64,000 nt of DNA from Parapusillimonas sp013416435 (GTDB lineage Bacteria > Pseudomonadota > Gammaproteobacteria > Burkholderiales > Burkholderiaceae_B), in NCBI RefSeq assembly GCF_052180245.1, contig NZ_CP197474.1, forward strand, positions 186,001 to 250,000. The letters run 5' to 3'. Each line of letters opens with the position of its first letter. Position 1 is the first letter of the stretch. Position numbers and translations under genes: made by a program. The notes below the pieces were generated by a model. The model searched no databases and was not told where the DNA came from. It saw nothing but the letters and a program-made list of their open reading frames with translations. Below are positions 41,601 through 50,723 of the stretch, in pieces.

Positions 41601-42371
41601 TCAGCCGTTATCCGACTCGGACTCCAGCTCGTCCGCCGACGATTCCTTCACCTTCAGCATTCCCGCGACGATGACCCCGACTTCATAAAGGAGGCACAAG
41701 GGCACCGCCAGCATGAACTGGCTGACGACGTCGGGTGGCGTGACGACCGCGGCGATGACGAAGGCGCCCACAATGACGTAGCCGCGGGCACTGCGCAGTT
41801 TCTCGACCGTGACCATGCCGCTCTTCACCAGCAGGATCACGGCGATGGGGACTTCGAATGTCACCCCGAATGCCACGAACATCGTGATCACGAAACTGAC
41901 ATAGGCCTCGATGTCCGGTGCGGGCGTGATGGATTCCGGGGCGAAGCCGGCGATGAACTGGAAGACCGTGCGGAACACCACGAAATAGCAGAACGCCATG
42001 CCGAGCAGGAACAGCAGCGTGCTGGAGGCAATGAGCGGCAGCGCCAAGCGTTGTTCGTGCCGGTACAGGCCGGGCGCGACGAAGGCCCAGGCCTGGTACA
42101 GGACCACCGGCAGCGCCAGGACGAAGGACGCCAGCAGCGTTACCTTGACCGGCACCATGAACGGTGTGATCACGCCCGTGGCGATCATGCGTGTGCCTTC
42201 GGGCAGGGATGCCAGCATGGGCTGGGCCAGCACATCGTAGATGGCGGACGGCCCGGGGTAGATGAACAGCACGACGAATACGGCCAGTACGGCGCCGACG
42301 GCGCGCAGCAGGCGCGAGCGCAGCTCGACCAGATGCGAAATGAAGGTCTCTTGGGAAGCTTCTTGTGTCAC
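41601..42371 (-). CDS. tatC: Sec-independent protein translocase TatC
   Basis: 256 aa. Six transmembrane helices. Conserved start S-H-L-V-E-L-R-S-R-L-L, the Glu-containing first periplasmic loop, F-x-V-P-V-K-V region, F-V-A-P-G-L-Y-x-H-E-x-R and the later P-D-V-V-S-Q near 225. TatC recognises the twin-arginine signal peptide together with TatB. Its start overlaps the tatB stop by 4 bp. The C-terminal tail is acidic (E-L-E-S-E-S-D-N-G). Confidence 0.95.
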   Translation of the reverse strand: MTQEASQETFISHLVELRSRLLRAVGAVLAVFVVLFIYPGPSAIYDVLAQPMLASLPEGTRMIATGVITPFMVPVKVTLLASFVLALPVVLYQAWAFVAPGLYRHEQRLALPLIASSTLLFLLGMAFCYFVVFRTVFQFIAGFAPESITPAPDIEAYVSFVITMFVAFGVTFEVPIAVILLVKSGMVTVEKLRSARGYVIVGAFVIAAVVTPPDVVSQFMLAVPLCLLYEVGVIVAGMLKVKESSADELESESDNG

Positions 42372-42877
42372 GTGGGCGTCCCCGGTTTTTCTTTGTTGTC
42401 CGCCTGTGCCGTGCCGGACGGTTCGATGTCGGCGCCGGCGCTGGGTGCGGCCGCGGCATCGCCGGCGGGGATGGGCGTTGGCGTGGCGGCCGGCTTGGCG
42501 GGCTCGATGGCCGGCGCCGTGGTCGTTTCGGGGCCGTTTACTTCCGCCCGGGCGGAGTCGACCAGCGATTCGACCGAAGCGGATGCCTCTTTCAGGGCTT
42601 GCTCGGCTTCGGAAAGCGGTTGCCGCAAGCTGTCGGAGGCCTCTTGCATGGACGACTTGACCGATTTGGCCGCTTCTTCCATTTGACCCTTCAGGTTGTT
42701 GAGCTCATCCAGGTCCATTTCGCGTTGGATGTCGGACTTGACGTCGCTGACGTAGCGCTGCGCACGGCCGACCAGGTGGCCGATGGTACGGGCCACCTTG
42801 GGCAGGCGTTCGGGTCCGATGACGATCAGCGCAATCACGCCGATCAGCATAAGTTCACTAAAGCTGACGTCAAACAT
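42368..42877 (-). CDS. tatB: Sec-independent protein translocase TatB
   Basis: 169 aa. Short periplasmic start M-F-D-V-S-F-S-E-L, one transmembrane helix (L-M-L-I-G-V-I-A-L-I-V-I), the hinge G-P-E-R-L-P-K-V-A-R-T, then a long amphipathic helix and a Pro/Ala-rich, probably disordered tail that is longer than in E. coli. Works with TatC in signal recognition. 63 bp separate it from tatA. Confidence 0.94.
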   Translation of the reverse strand: MFDVSFSELMLIGVIALIVIGPERLPKVARTIGHLVGRAQRYVSDVKSDIQREMDLDELNNLKGQMEEAAKSVKSSMQEASDSLRQPLSEAEQALKEASASVESLVDSARAEVNGPETTTAPAIEPAKPAATPTPIPAGDAAAAPSAGADIEPSGTAQADNKEKPGTPT

Positions 42878-42940
42878 GGATAAGGAATTCGCTTGAAAGA
42901 AAAGGGTTAACGGAGCTTGGAGCGGCCATCAGCCCCGTCT

Positions 42941-43174
42941 TCAGGCGTCTTTCTTTTCCTTGGCCTGGACGTCGATGGTGTCGTCGCTTTGCACGCGCTG
43001 CGTCACGGATGCGGGCGCATCCTTTTCTTCGTTGTTGGCATCCTTCATGCCCTTCTTGAAGCCTTTTACGGCGCCGCCCAGGTCTTCACCGATATTGCGG
43101 ATTTTCTTGGTGCCGAAAACCAGCGCCACGATCACCAGGACGATAAGCCAATGCCAAATGCTGAAACTACCCAT
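42941..43174 (-). CDS. tatA: Sec-independent protein translocase TatA
   Basis: 77 aa. M-G-S-F-S-I-W-H-W-L-I-V-L, one transmembrane helix, then the conserved F-G-x-K-K-I-R-N-I-G-E-D-L-G-G-A-V-K-G-F-K hinge and amphipathic helix. A charged tail follows. TatA oligomerises to make the translocation path. It lies 12 bp after the hinT gene, so the Tat genes may be transcribed from the his operon side. Confidence 0.95.
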   Translation of the reverse strand: MGSFSIWHWLIVLVIVALVFGTKKIRNIGEDLGGAVKGFKKGMKDANNEEKDAPASVTQRVQSDDTIDVQAKEKKDA

Positions 43175-43186
43175 GATAAGTCTCCG

Positions 43187-43555
43187 TTAAGCAGCAGGTG
43201 CTGCGCGTTTGTTCCATGGACGTGGGCCGCCCAGGATGTGCATGTGCAGGTGGGCGACTTCCTGCCCACCTTCTGTTCCGTTGTTGAACACGACCCTGAA
43301 CCCGCCGTCGGGACCGGGCGTGCAGCCGTTTTCCTGTGCCAGCGCGGGCGCCAGCGTAATCATTCTACCCAGCCAGTGCGCGTCGCCTTCCTGGACATCC
43401 TGCAGCGAAACGACGTGGCGTTTGGGAATAAGCAGCAAGTGTACGGGAGCGGCGGGGTTTATGTCGTGAAAGGCGAAGAAATCGTCGTCCTCGTAGACCT
43501 TGCGGGAAGGGATTTCACCCTTGGCGATCTTGCAGAAAATGCAGTTGTCACTCAT
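43187..43555 (-). CDS. hinT: HIT family nucleotide hydrolase (HinT)
   Basis: 122 aa. It starts C-I-F-C-K-I-A-K-G-E-I-P-S (zinc-type C-x-x-C) and ends with the histidine triad H-L-H-M-H near residue 100, as in HinT phosphoramidases. F-H-D-I-N-P-A-A-P-V-H-L-L-L-I-P-K marks the middle. It hydrolyses adenosine 5'-phosphoramidate-type substrates. Located between hisE (17 bp) and tatA, the usual order in this family of bacteria. Confidence 0.95.
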   Translation of the reverse strand: MSDNCIFCKIAKGEIPSRKVYEDDDFFAFHDINPAAPVHLLLIPKRHVVSLQDVQEGDAHWLGRMITLAPALAQENGCTPGPDGGFRVVFNNGTEGGQEVAHLHMHILGGPRPWNKRAAPAA

Positions 43556-43572
43556 GTTCTGTACTCGGCTCG

Positions 43573-43917
43573 TTACGTTTGGGGCCGACCGGCCTTTTCG
43601 GCCAGTCCGGAAATGCCTTCGCGGCGTTCAAGTTCCTGCAGGACCTGTTCGGGGCGCAGGCCGTAGTAGGCCAGCGCAACCAGGCTGTGGAACCAGAGGT
43701 CGGCCGTTTCGGCCACAATGCGCTCGGGCGCGTTGTCTTTGGCTGCCATGACCAGCTCGGTGGCCTCTTCGCCTATCTTCTTCAGAAAGGCGTCAGGGCC
43801 GCGCGCCAACAGCTTGGCGGTATAGGAACTGGCCGGATCTCCGCCATTTGCCGGCAGGCGTGATTCCAGGGTGTCGGCCAGCCGGGCCAGAAGTGTTGCG
43901 GTATCGGCTTGTGTCAT
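43573..43917 (-). CDS. hisE: phosphoribosyl-ATP pyrophosphatase
   Basis: 114 aa from ATG 43917. All-alpha MazG-like fold with S-Y-T-A-K-L-L-A-R-G, K-K-I-G-E-E-A-T-E-L-V-M-A-A-K (metal-binding Glu residues) and E-T-A-D-L-W-F-H-S-L-V-A-L-A. It removes pyrophosphate from PR-ATP, step two of histidine synthesis. Its start overlaps the hisI stop by 4 bp. The longer frame to 44136 runs through hisI and is a shadow. Confidence 0.95.
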   Translation of the reverse strand: MTQADTATLLARLADTLESRLPANGGDPASSYTAKLLARGPDAFLKKIGEEATELVMAAKDNAPERIVAETADLWFHSLVALAYYGLRPEQVLQELERREGISGLAEKAGRPQT

Positions 43918-44311
43918 TGGTAGATTTGCTTCGGGTCTTTGAGCACCGGATCCGTCACGGTCCAGGTGGCGTCGTCGTCGACGCCGTCCAGGCGCCGGAA
44001 GAAACAGCTCTTGCGGCCCGTATGGCAAGCGACGTCGCCTTCCTGGCGTACTTTCAGGAGAATGACGTCGCCGTCGCAATCCAGCCGGATCTCGTGGACG
44101 ATCTGGATGTGCCCGGATTCTTCGCCCTTGCGCCACAGCCGCCGACGCGAGCGCGACCAGTACACGCCGCGGCCGGTGGCCACGGTTTCCTGCAGGGCCT
44201 CGGCATTCATCCAGGCCACCATGAGTATCGCGCCCGTTTTTTCATCTTGCGCAATGGCGGGCAACAGCCCGTTCTCGTCGAAGGTGATGGCGTCGAGCCA
44301 AAGGGGTGCCG

Positions 44312-44315
<4 letters not shown>
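43914..44315 (-). CDS. hisI: phosphoribosyl-AMP cyclohydrolase
   Basis: 133 aa. Family motifs: V-A-W-M-N-A-E-A-L near residue 30, W-S-R-S-R-R-R-L-W-x-K-G-E-E-S-G-H, D-C-D-G-D-V-I-L-L-K-V and C-H-T-G-R-K-S-C-F-F-R, providing zinc and magnesium ligands. It opens the PR-AMP ring in step three. It overlaps both hisF (4 bp) and hisE (4 bp), so translation is coupled. HisI and HisE are separate proteins here. Confidence 0.96.
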
Positions 44316-45117
<802 letters not shown>

Positions 45118-45121
<4 letters not shown>

Positions 45122-45861
45122 GTCGCTCCAAGTTCGTCCGCCATTTCCTGGGCGGCGGCGAAATCCAGGGTGCCTTCGTAGAGGCTGCGGCCCAGGATGG
45201 CGCCTTCGACGCCTTCGCTTTCGACGGCGCAGAGGGCCTCGATGTCTTTCAGGTCGGTGACGCCGCCGGAGGCGATGATGGGAATGTTGACGTGCTGCGC
45301 AAGCTTGACCGTGGCTTCGATGTTGACGCCGGACAGCATGCCGTCGCGGCCGATGTCGGTGTAGACGATGGCCTCGCAGCCGTAGTCTTCGAACTTGCGG
45401 GCAAGGTCGAAGACGTCGTGGCGCGTGAGTTTGCTCCAGCCGTCGGTGGCTACCTTGCCGTCGCGGGCATCGAGGCCCACGATGATGTTGCCCGGAAAAG
45501 CGCTGCAGGCATCGCGCAGGAAGCCTGGATCCTTGACGGCGGCGGTTCCGATGATGACATAGCTGATGCCGGCGTCCAGGTAGCGTTCGATGGTGTCGAG
45601 ATCGCGGATGCCGCCGCCGATTTGCACGGGGATGTCGTCGGCGACGGCGGTGATGATGGACTTGATGGCCGCTTCGTTCTTGGGCTTGCCGGCGACCGCG
45701 CCATTGAGGTCGACGAGGTGCAGGCGCCGCGCGCCCTGGTCCAGCCACTGCGTGGCCATGGCGGCCGGGTCATCGGAAAAAACAGTTGCGTCGTCCAGAT
45801 CGCCCTGGCGCAATCGCACGCAACGCCCGTCTTTGAGATCGATGGCGGGTATGAGTAGCAT
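45118..45861 (-). CDS. hisA: ProFAR isomerase
   Basis: 247 aa from ATG 45861 (M-L-L-I-P-A-I-D-L-K-D-G-R-C-V-R-L); a longer frame to 46002 runs back into hisH and is a shadow. Catalytic Asp in A-I-D-L near 8 and in Y-T-D-I-G-R-D-G near 130, with phosphate-binding G-G-G-I-R and G-G-V-T. It converts ProFAR to PRFAR by an Amadori rearrangement. 4 bp after hisH; overlaps hisF. Confidence 0.96.
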
Positions 45862-45865
45862 GATG

Positions 45866-46525
45866 TTATGGATTCCAATCAACGAAATTCCGATAGAGCC
45901 GCAAGCCGTGGCCGGCGCTTTTCTCGGGATGGAACTGTACTGCGAAAATGTTAGCCGCTGCCACTGCGCAGGTAAAGCGCATGCCGTAGTGGCTTTCCCC
46001 AACAGTGATTGCCGGGTGGTCGGGCTGCGCGTAGTAGCTGTGCACGAAATAGAAGTGGGTGCCGTCGGGAATGCCTGCCCATAACGGATGGGACCGTGTC
46101 TGGCTCACGCGGTTCCATCCCATGTGGGGAATCTTCAGCAGTTCCCCGCCCGCGGCGTCGGTGTCCGAGCCAAATTGCGGGCCCGCGAAGCGTTTCACGC
46201 GCCCGGGGAAAATGTCCAGGCAGCGCACATTGCCTTCCTCGCTTTCCGAGAACAGCATTTGTTCGCCGACGCAGACCCCCAGCAGGGGCTTGGCGCGGGC
46301 CGCGCGCAGGACGGCATCGCGCAGCCCCGAGCGGTCCAGCGTGCGCATGCAGTCGGGCATGGCGCCCTGGCCCGGAAACACCACGCGGTCGGCGCGGTCG
46401 ATGCCTTGGGGCGTGTTGCAGATGCTGATGTCCGCATCCGGCGCGGCGGCCCGCAAGGCGCGCGCGACCGAATGGAAGTTGCCCATGCCGTAGTCAACGA
46501 TGGCGATATTGTTCACGGTGTTCAT
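45866..46525 (-). CDS. hisH: imidazole glycerol phosphate synthase, glutaminase subunit
   Basis: 219 aa from ATG 46525. Class I amidotransferase with I-V-D-Y-G-M-G-N at the start, nucleophile Cys in L-L-G-V-C-V-G-E-Q near 84 and the His-Glu pair in V-Q-F-H-P-E-K-S near 195. It supplies ammonia to HisF. The oxyanion segment P-G-Q-G-A-M is normal. 44 bp downstream of hisB. Confidence 0.96.
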   Translation of the reverse strand: MNTVNNIAIVDYGMGNFHSVARALRAAAPDADISICNTPQGIDRADRVVFPGQGAMPDCMRTLDRSGLRDAVLRAARAKPLLGVCVGEQMLFSESEEGNVRCLDIFPGRVKRFAGPQFGSDTDAAGGELLKIPHMGWNRVSQTRSHPLWAGIPDGTHFYFVHSYYAQPDHPAITVGESHYGMRFTCAVAAANIFAVQFHPEKSAGHGLRLYRNFVDWNP

Positions 46526-46569
46526 CCGTTGGGGATGGAGAAGGATTCTGGCGCTGGCGGGTTTGTATC

Positions 46570-47157
46570 CTAAAGCACGCCCTTGGTCGATGGCACCACG
46601 CCCGCATTCCGCGGATCGGCTTCGGTCGCCATGCGCAACGCGCGGCCGAAGGCCTTGAACACGGTCTCGCACTGATGGTGCGAGTTTTCGCCGCGCAGGT
46701 TGTCGATGTGCAGTGTGACCAGGGCGTGATTGACGAAGCCCTGGAAGAATTCGCGCGCCAGGTCGACGTCGAACCGCCCGATGTGGGAACGCGTGAACGG
46801 AATGTGATAGTACAGGCCGGGCCGCCCGGAAAAGTCGATGACCACGCGCGACAGGGCTTCGTCCAGCGGCACATAGGAATGCCCGTAGCGGCGCAGGCCC
46901 GCCTTGTCGCCGACGGCTGCGGCAAAGGCCTGGCCCAGCGTGATGCCGACGTCTTCCACGGTGTGGTGGTCGTCGATGTGCGTATCGCCTTCGCAATGGA
47001 TGTCCAGGTCGATCAGGCCATGGCGGGCGATCTGGTCCAGCATGTGGTCCAGGAAGGGCACGCCCGTGTTGATGGTCTGGCGGCCGGTGCCGTCCAGGTT
47101 GATCGAAACGCGCACGCGCGTTTCGTTGGTGTTTCGGGTGATGTCTGCGGTACGCAT
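46570..47157 (-). CDS. hisB: imidazoleglycerol-phosphate dehydratase
   Basis: 195 aa, the monofunctional form without a phosphatase domain. Signature pairs of metal-binding histidines: G-V-P-F-L-D-H-M-L near 32, H-I-D-D-H-H-T-V-E-D near 62-70, S-H-I-G-R-F-D and G-E-N-S-H-H-Q-C-E near 165. It dehydrates IGP to imidazole acetol phosphate. It lies 5 bp after hisD; the hisC gene normally found between hisD and hisB is not present. Confidence 0.96.
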   Translation of the reverse strand: MRTADITRNTNETRVRVSINLDGTGRQTINTGVPFLDHMLDQIARHGLIDLDIHCEGDTHIDDHHTVEDVGITLGQAFAAAVGDKAGLRRYGHSYVPLDEALSRVVIDFSGRPGLYYHIPFTRSHIGRFDVDLAREFFQGFVNHALVTLHIDNLRGENSHHQCETVFKAFGRALRMATEADPRNAGVVPSTKGVL

Positions 47158-47162
47158 GGTAT

Positions 47163-48479
47163 TCAGGAATTCGATGCTGTGGTGTTCAGGCGGTATTCGG
47201 CGCTGGCGGCGTGGGCCTGGAGGCCTTCGCCATAGGCCAGTTTGGCGGCGACCCGCCCCAGGACCTGTGCGCCGTTCTCGGAAACGTGGATGAGGCTGGA
47301 GCGTTTCTGGAAATCATACACGCCCAGGGGAGACGAAAAGCGGGCGGTGCGCGAGGTGGGCAAAACGTGGTTTGGCCCGGCGCAGTAGTCGCCCAGGGAT
47401 TCGGAGCTGTAGCGCCCCAGGAAGATGGCGCCGGCGTGGCGGATCTTGTCGGCCCAGCGTTCGGGTTGCTCGGTGGAGATCTCGAGGTGTTCGGGCGCGA
47501 TGTGATTGGCGATGTCGCAGGCTTCGTCCAGGTCGCGCACCAGGATCAGGGCGCCGCGCCCGCCCAGGCTTGCGCGGATGATGTCGGCGCGCGGCATGGT
47601 CGGCAGGAGACGGTCGATGGCCGCCTGGACGTCGTCAAGGTATTCTGCGCTGGGGCACAGCAAAATGGCCTGGGCCAGTTCGTCGTGTTCGGCCTGCGAG
47701 AAGAGATCCATGGCGATCCAGTCGGCCGGCGTGGTGCCGTCGCAGATGATGAGGATTTCGCTGGGGCCTGCGATCATGTCTATGCCCACGGTGCCGAACA
47801 CGCGGCGCTTGGCCGCCGCCACATAGGCGTTGCCCGGCCCGACGATCTTGTCCACGGCGGCGATGCTTTGCGTGCCGTAGGCCAATGCGCCCACGGCTTG
47901 CGCGCCGCCTATGCCCCAGACCCTGTCCACGCCGCCGATGGCGGCGGCAGCGAGCACGATGGGATTGCGCACGCCGTCGGGCGTGGGTGTGACCATGACG
48001 ACTTCCGGCACGCCCGCGACTTTCGCGGGGACGGCGTTCATGAGCACGGACGACGGATAGGCCGCCTTGCCGCCGGGCACGTACAGGCCCACGCGATCGA
48101 GCGGTGTGATCTTCTGGCCGAGCACCGTGCCGTCGGGCTCGGTGTAGGTCCAGGTCTGGCTGCGCTGGTGCTCGTGATAGCGGCGCACGCGTTCGGCGGC
48201 GGTTTCGAGGGCCTCGCGCTGGTCGCGCGGCAGGGCGTCGAGCGCGGCCAGCCATTCACGCCTGTCGATCTCCAGCTCCGGCAGGATGCCGGCCGCCACG
48301 CGATCGTAGCGTTGCGTGTAGTCCAGCACGGCGGCGTCGCCGCGCTGCTGGACATCGTGCAGGATGGCCGCGGTGGCGCGCTCGATGGATTCGTCCTGAG
48401 AGGCGTCGAAGGCCAGCAGCGTGCGCAGGCTGGACTGGAAGTCGTCGGATCGGGTACTCAGGCGCTTGATCGAAGGCAT
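47163..48479 (-). CDS. hisD: histidinol dehydrogenase
   Basis: 438 aa. Core motif I-V-G-P-G-N-A-Y-V-A-A-A-K near residue 220, I-A-G-P-S-E-I-L-I-I near 240, zinc ligands in S-Q-A-E-H-D-E near 268, catalytic Glu-His in A-P-E-H-L-E near 335, and H-V-L-P-T-S near 375. It oxidises histidinol to histidine in two NAD-dependent steps. 58 bp downstream of hisG. Confidence 0.96.
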   Translation of the reverse strand: MPSIKRLSTRSDDFQSSLRTLLAFDASQDESIERATAAILHDVQQRGDAAVLDYTQRYDRVAAGILPELEIDRREWLAALDALPRDQREALETAAERVRRYHEHQRSQTWTYTEPDGTVLGQKITPLDRVGLYVPGGKAAYPSSVLMNAVPAKVAGVPEVVMVTPTPDGVRNPIVLAAAAIGGVDRVWGIGGAQAVGALAYGTQSIAAVDKIVGPGNAYVAAAKRRVFGTVGIDMIAGPSEILIICDGTTPADWIAMDLFSQAEHDELAQAILLCPSAEYLDDVQAAIDRLLPTMPRADIIRASLGGRGALILVRDLDEACDIANHIAPEHLEISTEQPERWADKIRHAGAIFLGRYSSESLGDYCAGPNHVLPTSRTARFSSPLGVYDFQKRSSLIHVSENGAQVLGRVAAKLAYGEGLQAHAASAEYRLNTTASNS

Positions 48480-48537
48480 GATGCGGAAAAAGAAAAAAAC
48501 GTTTTATAACAATGCAGTGTACCGTAAGCGGCGGACT

Positions 48538-49215
48538 TCAGCCCTGCGCTTGCGATGCCAGAGCGAATGCATCGAGTAGAGGCTGCAGTTTTGCCGAGCG
48601 CGTCTTGAGCGATGCCTGGTTCACGATGAGGCGCGAGGAGATCTGCGCGACCTCTTCGACGGCGACCAGGTTGTTGGCCTTGAGCGTCCCGCCCGTGGAG
48701 ACCAGGTCGACGATGGCGTCCGCCAGGCCGACCAGCGGCGCGAGTTCCATCGAGCCATACAGCTTGATGATATCCACATAGACCCCTTTTGCCGCGAAGT
48801 GTTCCCGGGCCGCCTGTACGTACTTGGTGGCGATGCGCAGGCGCGAGCCCTGGTGGACGGCGGCCTCGTAATCGAAGCCCTCGCGCACGGCCACGCACAG
48901 GCGGCAGCGGGCGATGTTCAGGTCTATGGGCTGGTACAGGCCGCCGGGGTGCTGCGCGGCGTGCTCGTACAGGGCGTCCCTGCCGGCAATGCCGAAATCG
49001 GCCGCGCCGTACTGCACATAGGTGGGCACATCGGAAGCGCGCACGATGATCAGCTGCAGGTCGGGGCTGCTGGTGGGCAGGATCAGCTTGCGCGAGGACT
49101 CGGGGTTTTCCGAAACCTCCACGCCTGCGGCGGCCAGCAGCGGCATGGTCTCATCGAAAATTCGTCCCTTGGACAGGGCGAGCGTCAAGGGTTTGTCGAG
49201 GCTGGCAGGGCTCAT
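48538..49215 (-). CDS. hisG: ATP phosphoribosyltransferase, short form
   Basis: 225 aa from ATG 49215. L-T-L-A-L-S-K-G-R-I near the start, A-S-D-V-P-T-Y-V-Q-Y-G-A-A-D-F-G-I-A-G-R-D, and the PRPP loop D-L-V-S-T-G-G-T-L-K-A-N-N-L near 180. It lacks the C-terminal regulatory domain of long HisG enzymes, so it should need HisZ as a partner; no hisZ is in the window. First step of histidine synthesis. Overlaps the murA stop by 4 bp. Confidence 0.95.
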   Translation of the reverse strand: MSPASLDKPLTLALSKGRIFDETMPLLAAAGVEVSENPESSRKLILPTSSPDLQLIIVRASDVPTYVQYGAADFGIAGRDALYEHAAQHPGGLYQPIDLNIARCRLCVAVREGFDYEAAVHQGSRLRIATKYVQAAREHFAAKGVYVDIIKLYGSMELAPLVGLADAIVDLVSTGGTLKANNLVAVEEVAQISSRLIVNQASLKTRSAKLQPLLDAFALASQAQG

Positions 49216-50477
49216 GCGGTTTCCCGTGTGATGCGTTGGATGTCGGCGCCCACGGAGCGCAGTTTTTCTTCCATGCGTTCGTAGCCGCGGTCCAGGTGGT
49301 AGATGCGTTCCACGGTGGTCTGCCCCTGGGCCGCCAGGCCGGCGATGACCAGGCTGGCCGAGGCGCGCAGGTCGGTCGCCATGACGGTGGCGCCCGACAG
49401 GCCGGACACGCCGGTCACGACCGCCGTGTGGCCGTCGATGTCGATCAGGGCGCCCATCCGGCACAATTCCTGCACGTGCATGTAGCGGTTCTCGAAGATG
49501 TTCTCGACAATGACCGCCGTGCCGTCCGCCAGGGTGTTCAAGGCCATCATCTGCGCCTGCATGTCGGTCGGAAAGCCAGGGTACTCGCTGGTGCGCACGC
49601 CCGTGGCGCGCGGCCGGCGGTTCATGGCGGCGCGTATCCAGTCCGTGCCCGTTTCAATGGCCAGGCCGGCGTCGCGGAGCTTGTCCAGGGTTGCGCCCAT
49701 GGTTTGCGGTGCCGCGTGGCGCAGCATGATTTCGCCTCCGGCCGCGCCCACGGCGCACAGGAAGGTGCCGGCCTCGATGCGATCGGCGACGATCTGGTGG
49801 CTGGCGCCATGCAGCCGTTCGACGCCGTCGATGACGATGCGATCGGTGCCGTGGCCCTGGATGCGGGCGCCCATCTTGATCAGGAGTTCGGCCAGGTCGG
49901 TGACCTCGGGTTCGCGCGCCGCGTTTTCAAGGACGGTGCGTCCGTCGGCCAGCACCGCTGCCATCATCAGGTTTTCGGTGCCGGTCACCGTGACCATGTC
50001 GGTGAGGATGGACGCGCCCTTGAGGCGCTTGGCCTTGGCCACGACGAAGCCGTGTTCGATGCGGATGTCCGCGCCCATGGCGGCCAGGCCCTTGATGTGC
50101 TGGTCCACCGGCCGCTGGCCGATGGCGCAGCCGCCGGGCAGGCTGACCCGCGCTTCGCCGAAGCGCGCCAGCAGCGGCCCGAGCACCAGGATGGACGCGC
50201 GCATGGTCTTGACCAGTTCGTAGGGCGCTTCCAGGCTGTGCACCGCGGCGGCGCAGAGCTCGACGCTGCCGTCGGCCGCGCGTTCGTGCTTGACGCCCAT
50301 CTGGCCCAGCAGGCGCAGCGTGGTGCCGATGTCGTTGAGGCGCGGCACGTTCTGCAGGGCAAGGGCGTCTTCCGTGAGCAAGGATGCGCACAGAATGGGC
50401 AGGGCGGCGTTCTTGGCGCCCGAAATGGCGATCTCGCCGTTCAGGCGGTTCCCGCCCTGGATCTGGAGTTTATCCAT
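49212..50477 (-). CDS. murA: UDP-N-acetylglucosamine 1-carboxyvinyltransferase
   Basis: 421 aa. EPSP-synthase fold with G-G-N-R-L-N-G-E-I-A-I-S-G-A-K-N-A-A-L-P at the start and the active-site loop G-G-C-A-I-G-Q-R-P-V-D near residue 115, with catalytic Cys (fosfomycin target) intact. The late R-A-S-A-S-L-V-I-A-G-L-A is also typical. It makes the first committed peptidoglycan precursor in the cytoplasm. It overlaps ibaG at the start (8 bp) and hisG at the end (4 bp). Confidence 0.97.
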   Translation of the reverse strand: MDKLQIQGGNRLNGEIAISGAKNAALPILCASLLTEDALALQNVPRLNDIGTTLRLLGQMGVKHERAADGSVELCAAAVHSLEAPYELVKTMRASILVLGPLLARFGEARVSLPGGCAIGQRPVDQHIKGLAAMGADIRIEHGFVVAKAKRLKGASILTDMVTVTGTENLMMAAVLADGRTVLENAAREPEVTDLAELLIKMGARIQGHGTDRIVIDGVERLHGASHQIVADRIEAGTFLCAVGAAGGEIMLRHAAPQTMGATLDKLRDAGLAIETGTDWIRAAMNRRPRATGVRTSEYPGFPTDMQAQMMALNTLADGTAVIVENIFENRYMHVQELCRMGALIDIDGHTAVVTGVSGLSGATVMATDLRASASLVIAGLAAQGQTTVERIYHLDRGYERMEEKLRSVGADIQRITRETA

Positions 50478-50718
50478 TCGGATTGGCCTTGTATTCTTCC
50501 GGTGTCAGGGTGCGCATGGACAGGGCGTGGATCTCTGCTTTCATGCGCTCGCCCAGCGCGGCATAGACGAGCTGGTGACGCGCGATCAGGCGCTTGCCTT
50601 CGAAGGCGGGGCTGACGATCAGGGCGTCGAAGTGCGAACCGTCGCCCTGGACTTCAATATGCTCGCATGCAAGATGGTCAGCGATGTATTGGCGTACTTG
50701 TTCTGGGGTGGGCAGCAT
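50470..50718 (-). CDS. ibaG: BolA/IbaG family protein
   Basis: 82 aa. BolA fold: V-Q-G-D-G-S-H-F-D-A-L-I-V-S-P-A-F-E-G-K (with the His that ligates iron-sulfur clusters together with monothiol glutaredoxin) and R-H-Q-L-V-Y-A-A-L. The genomic place, directly upstream of murA, is that of E. coli ibaG (yrbA). Role in Fe-S trafficking or acid response in relatives. Overlaps murA by 8 bp. Confidence 0.92.
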   Translation of the reverse strand: MLPTPEQVRQYIADHLACEHIEVQGDGSHFDALIVSPAFEGKRLIARHQLVYAALGERMKAEIHALSMRTLTPEEYKANPNG

Positions 50719-50723
50719 GGCAA

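Noticed and set aside
47158..47162. Remnant of hisC between hisD and hisB
   Set aside because: Only 5 bp separate the two genes, so no fragment is left.
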